From NCBI RefSeq assembly GCF_028389875.1, contig NC_084702.1, positions 54,408,053 to 54,472,052 on the forward strand: a stretch of DNA of 64,000 nucleotides. Reading direction: 5' to 3'. A program made the position numbers and the translations under genes. The notes under the pieces were generated by a model. That model saw only the letters and a list, made by a program, of their open reading frames with translations, searched no databases and was not told the origin of the DNA. Below are positions 62,301 through 64,000 of the stretch, one piece after another (the stretch's first letter is position 1; each line of letters begins with the position of its first letter). Source of the DNA: Rhea pennata. Lineage: Eukaryota > Chordata > Aves > Rheiformes > Rheidae.

Positions 62301-63687
62301 TTTTAGAGACCTACTTCAGCTGGTGAATGAAAGCTCTTTTTTTTTTTTTTGTCTGGCATAATTAATCATTGAAGTAAACCCCTTCTGCTCAAGCCTCAAT
62401 TTATAGGATTTCAGGGTTGTAAGTGATATATGCTAACAAAATTTTGTTAGATTTTTTTTTAAAGATTTTTGATGGAAGAAGTTATTTATTTGTTTAGTCT
62501 GACCTTGTACAGTTTTACTTCTTTGGTTAAGATGTCACCACTATCTTTGCGTTTTCATAGACAACTTCTTTTTGCTTTGTTTAAAACAAACTTTGCTTTC
62601 TTTAAAACAAACCTTGGCAAAACTTGGCTAACTTGGATATTTTATTATATGCTAACCCTCTATAGGGCTTTTTATTATTTTGTTATTTTATTTTAAGCAT
62701 CTGGGATTTAGCTGTTGAATATACTCTAGTCTGAAAGTAGCATTTTTGGATATTCAAGAGTCTTAAGCCCTTAACTCTTTTACCTGTGGCTATTTATTCT
62801 TCCTCATTTTTATTATGCTCTTTCCCACTTATTTCAAAACTCAACTAAGAGTTTTAACATATCTTGTTTGTCCATGATAATACATGTATTTCCATTTCCA
62901 TCCATTGCTTTGCAGTTGTTTGTGTATCCCTGCTCTAGTATAAATGAGAGAAGTATCTTGTTCCTTCATGAGAGAGAGGTTCATTTTCTCTTAGGCTTTC
63001 TAGTGTTGCCTGAGGTCAGTGTCTGTGCAGCTGTACAGTTATCATGGAGCAGCTAATGGGTGGCAGCTTGTTTTCCCCAGTGCAGTCAGTTGATGCGTCA
63101 AGGCTAATCTCAACTTAGAACAAGGTACAAGAATGAATTGGCTGGAGACGGGACTGGCAGTCAGTGTGACAGGAGACAACTTTCAATGTAATGCCTTTTT
63201 TAAGCAATTTTATGTGTCATGAAAGGGAAGGAATAGATCAGTTGCAGAGCTTGGAGTTTTTCTTGTGGCACTCTGGTTTTTGTAACAGTTGGGGGAATTC
63301 GTGTTCTTAGCACTACTGAGCAATTTACTGTGTGAGTCAGCTCTGACAGTTGTACTGTTGGAAGCATAATTTTTTTTTCAACAACTCATCAGTAGAGACA
63401 ATAAGCTTCATATAAATGATATATAAGTACTGCCCAACTGTTTCTCATCAGGCTGGTATCCTTCAACCTAGAATAGCCAGAAGTAAAAGCTGACAAATTG
63501 CAGTTACAATGATGTTACTAGATTTTCTGGCTCTTCAATATTTGACATACTTTTGTTTCTTTCCTATTTTCTAGAGTTACTTCTCAGATCTCTTAATTTG
63601 TTTTATTGCAAATGTTTTATTTCTAGAATGAAGCACGTATTCAGGATTTTCAACAGCAATGTATAAGCAGCACAGAAGAGACTTCAG
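23493..63687 (+). CDS. BDP1: TFIIIB subunit BDP1 (B''), runs off the right edge
   Basis: BDP1 joins TBP and BRF1/BRF2 in TFIIIB, which recruits RNA polymerase III to tRNA, 5S and U6 genes. Exons: 23493-23680, 26965-27517, 28162-28271, 31511-31570, 31918-32061, 32625-32758, 34681-34775, 35374-35428, 36571-36714, 38338-38622, 38954-39125, 40203-40365, 41559-41635, 43058-43202, 43354-43430, 44152-44308, 44750-44832, 45987-46218, 46707-46897, 47580-47784, 48300-48487, 49065-49278, 50657-50769, 51421-51631, 52162-52346, 53038-53251, 54464-54669, 55633-56029, 57706-57822, 58099-58135, 59141-59224, 59899-60130, 60846-61003, 61410-61563, 62020-62206, 63627-63687. All have GT-AG borders and the frame stays open for 6,028 bases. 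The start MFRRARLSV is as in human; ATG 23493 was chosen for this match. The SANT domain is at about residues 390-446. RFQRPKPN-type repeats follow, then the conserved block [19 protein letters not shown] (exon 28). The C-terminal exons lie beyond the window. Confidence 0.97.
23681..26964 (+). other. BDP1: BDP1 intron 1
   Basis: This 3.3-kb intron starts in the CpG island and then becomes AT-rich. No repeat family, RNA gene or conserved reading frame was recognised; the open frames are chance frames under 85 codons. The other BDP1 introns, apart from the elements listed, likewise show only AT-rich unannotated sequence. Confidence 0.6.
28570..30235. mobile_element. Possible old LTR-type element (solo LTR or fragment)
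   Basis: BDP1 intron 3 changes composition here. It contains several diverged tandem copies of a unit near CCAGTTGCTGGCACTTAGA with GTGACCTGCAGC (about 29050-29310), followed by pyrimidine-rich and mixed sequence. This texture is like avian endogenous retrovirus LTRs, but I found no clear paired ends, target-site repeats or coding parts. Family and borders are uncertain; it looks old and inactive. Confidence 0.3.
30345..31235 (-). mobile_element. CR1 LINE, 5'-truncated
   Basis: The minus strand reads the C-terminal part of CR1 reverse transcriptase: [66 protein letters not shown]. It then has the typical CR1 3' end (revcomp of GGGACCTCTGGAGATCACC at about 30391) and an (ATG)n tail at 30345-30362. 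It is truncated at the 5' end near 31235 and has in-frame stops, so it is inactive. It lies antisense in BDP1 intron 3. Confidence 0.95.
34054..34165. repeat. Composite (TG)(CG)(AT) microsatellite
   Basis: This alternating purine-pyrimidine tract in BDP1 intron 6 runs GTGTGTGTGCGCGCGCACATATATAT, followed by several TATATGTGTG and ATGTACATATAT variants. Confidence 0.9.
35985..36472 (-). mobile_element. CR1 LINE 3' fragment
   Basis: The 3' part of a CR1 LINE lies antisense to BDP1: TTCATAGAATCAGTAAGGTT at the left edge is its 3' terminus. The minus-strand frame at 36062-36256 reads [19 protein letters not shown] and [20 protein letters not shown], the end of CR1 ORF2. It is 5'-truncated near 36472, only about 98 bases before the acceptor of BDP1 exon 9 (36571). 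Confidence 0.95.
43058..56029 (+). repeat. BDP1: BDP1 two-exon coding repeat modules
   Basis: Fifteen consecutive exons alternate strictly between phase 2-to-0 and phase 0-to-2. The first of each pair carries a basic motif of the form [19 protein letters not shown]: 43058 ([10 protein letters not shown]), 44152 (CRQRFKPNI), 45987 ([10 protein letters not shown]), 47580 ([10 protein letters not shown]), 49065 ([10 protein letters not shown]), 51421 ([10 protein letters not shown]), 53038 (PLWKPKSNL), with a degenerate Arg-rich start in 55633. The partner exons (43354, 44750, 46707, 48300, 50657, 52162, 54464) encode acidic Ser/Glu-rich spacers. Human BDP1 has similar motifs. The locked phases point to tandem duplication of an exon pair. 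Confidence 0.85.
44353..44387. repeat. Poly(A) tract in BDP1 intron 16
   Basis: A pure run of about 35 A, some 45 bases after exon 16. No retroelement body was recognised to its left. Confidence 0.85.
56354..56484 (-). mobile_element. tRNA-Ile-headed, CR1-tailed SINE (TguSINE1-like)
   Basis: On the minus strand the element starts with TTAGCTCAGTTGGTTAGAGC (A box, 56472-56483 core) and continues through an Ile-like anticodon arm to CAGGTTCAATCCC (B box core 56428-56438) and the acceptor-side GGGCCAC. A CR1-type 3' end follows (revcomp of GGTTGGAAGTGACC, with TTCTAC repeats to 56354). The head matches tRNA-Ile(AAT) without its first few bases. It is about 131 bp, nearly full length, antisense in BDP1 intron 28. 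TguSINE1 of zebra finch has the same composition. Confidence 0.85.
57123..57260. repeat. CT / TA-rich simple repeats
   Basis: ATTCTCTCTCTCTCTCTTTCG is followed by short CA, ATAT and TACATA repeats in BDP1 intron 28. Low-complexity sequence. Confidence 0.8.
57830..57862. repeat. (CT)n-(T)n tract after BDP1 exon 29
   Basis: A CT dinucleotide run leads into a T run beginning eight bases after the exon 29 donor at 57822. Such pyrimidine tracts bind PTB-type splice regulators, but no effect can be claimed from sequence. Confidence 0.8.
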
Positions 63688-64000
63688 GTATAACGTGGTA
63701 ATACTCAAAGTTAACGAAATCTGACATTTGTGTATCTTGTAATCACACAAAGATGAATCGAAAAATGTTTTCATTGACATGATTTAAAACAGTCTACTTT
63801 GTTAACAAGAATAATGGCCCACAGTGTAATGCCATTCTCATCACTAACCTCTTTACCTTCATTTCATTGACACAAACTAGACTTGGTAGCTTTGGAATGG
63901 TACCTCATTAAGTTCAAAAATCAGTGGAAGAAAAAATTCTTGCTCTTTCCTCCCTGCTGTGAGCTCCTGCTACTTACCTTGTGCTGATAACTGCTACCCT

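Overview
The window is vertebrate nuclear DNA, most probably from a bird. Introns carry the 3' ends of CR1 LINEs, and there is a tRNA-Ile-headed, CR1-tailed SINE of the kind described from zebra finch (TguSINE1). Intergenic gaps are short, and the gene set matches the human 5q13 SMN region, which corresponds to the avian Z chromosome. The exact species cannot be told from the sequence.

Layout from left to right. (1) 0.87-8.3 kb, plus strand: a broken relic of NAIP, the BIR-NACHT-LRR inflammasome receptor. It keeps BIR exons at the left and leucine-rich-repeat exons at the right. The NACHT (ATPase) core cannot be found, and there are frameshifts and an in-frame stop. (2) 10.8-16.6 kb, minus strand: a complete SMN gene with eight coding exons (272 codons), a noncoding last exon and a CpG-island promoter. 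(3) 17.8-21.4 kb, minus strand: complete SERF1 (62 codons) with a CRE/TATA-like promoter in a CpG island. (4) 23.5 kb to the right edge, plus strand: BDP1, the TFIIIB subunit of RNA polymerase III. I resolved 36 coding exons with consistent splice phases, about 2,009 codons. The 3' end of the gene lies outside the window.

NAIP and SMN are tail to tail and SERF1 lies upstream of SMN on the same strand, as in human. SERF1 and BDP1 are head to head about 2.1 kb apart. SMN (snRNP assembly), SERF1 (small basic protein linked to SMA severity and amyloid promotion) and BDP1 (Pol III initiation) are housekeeping genes, each with its own CpG island.

The most interesting observations are the NAIP fossil beside SMN, the two-exon tandem modules that build the middle of BDP1, and a Pol III-type SINE lying antisense inside a gene for a Pol III initiation factor. 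I saw no CRISPR array, operon, phage or other prokaryotic system.
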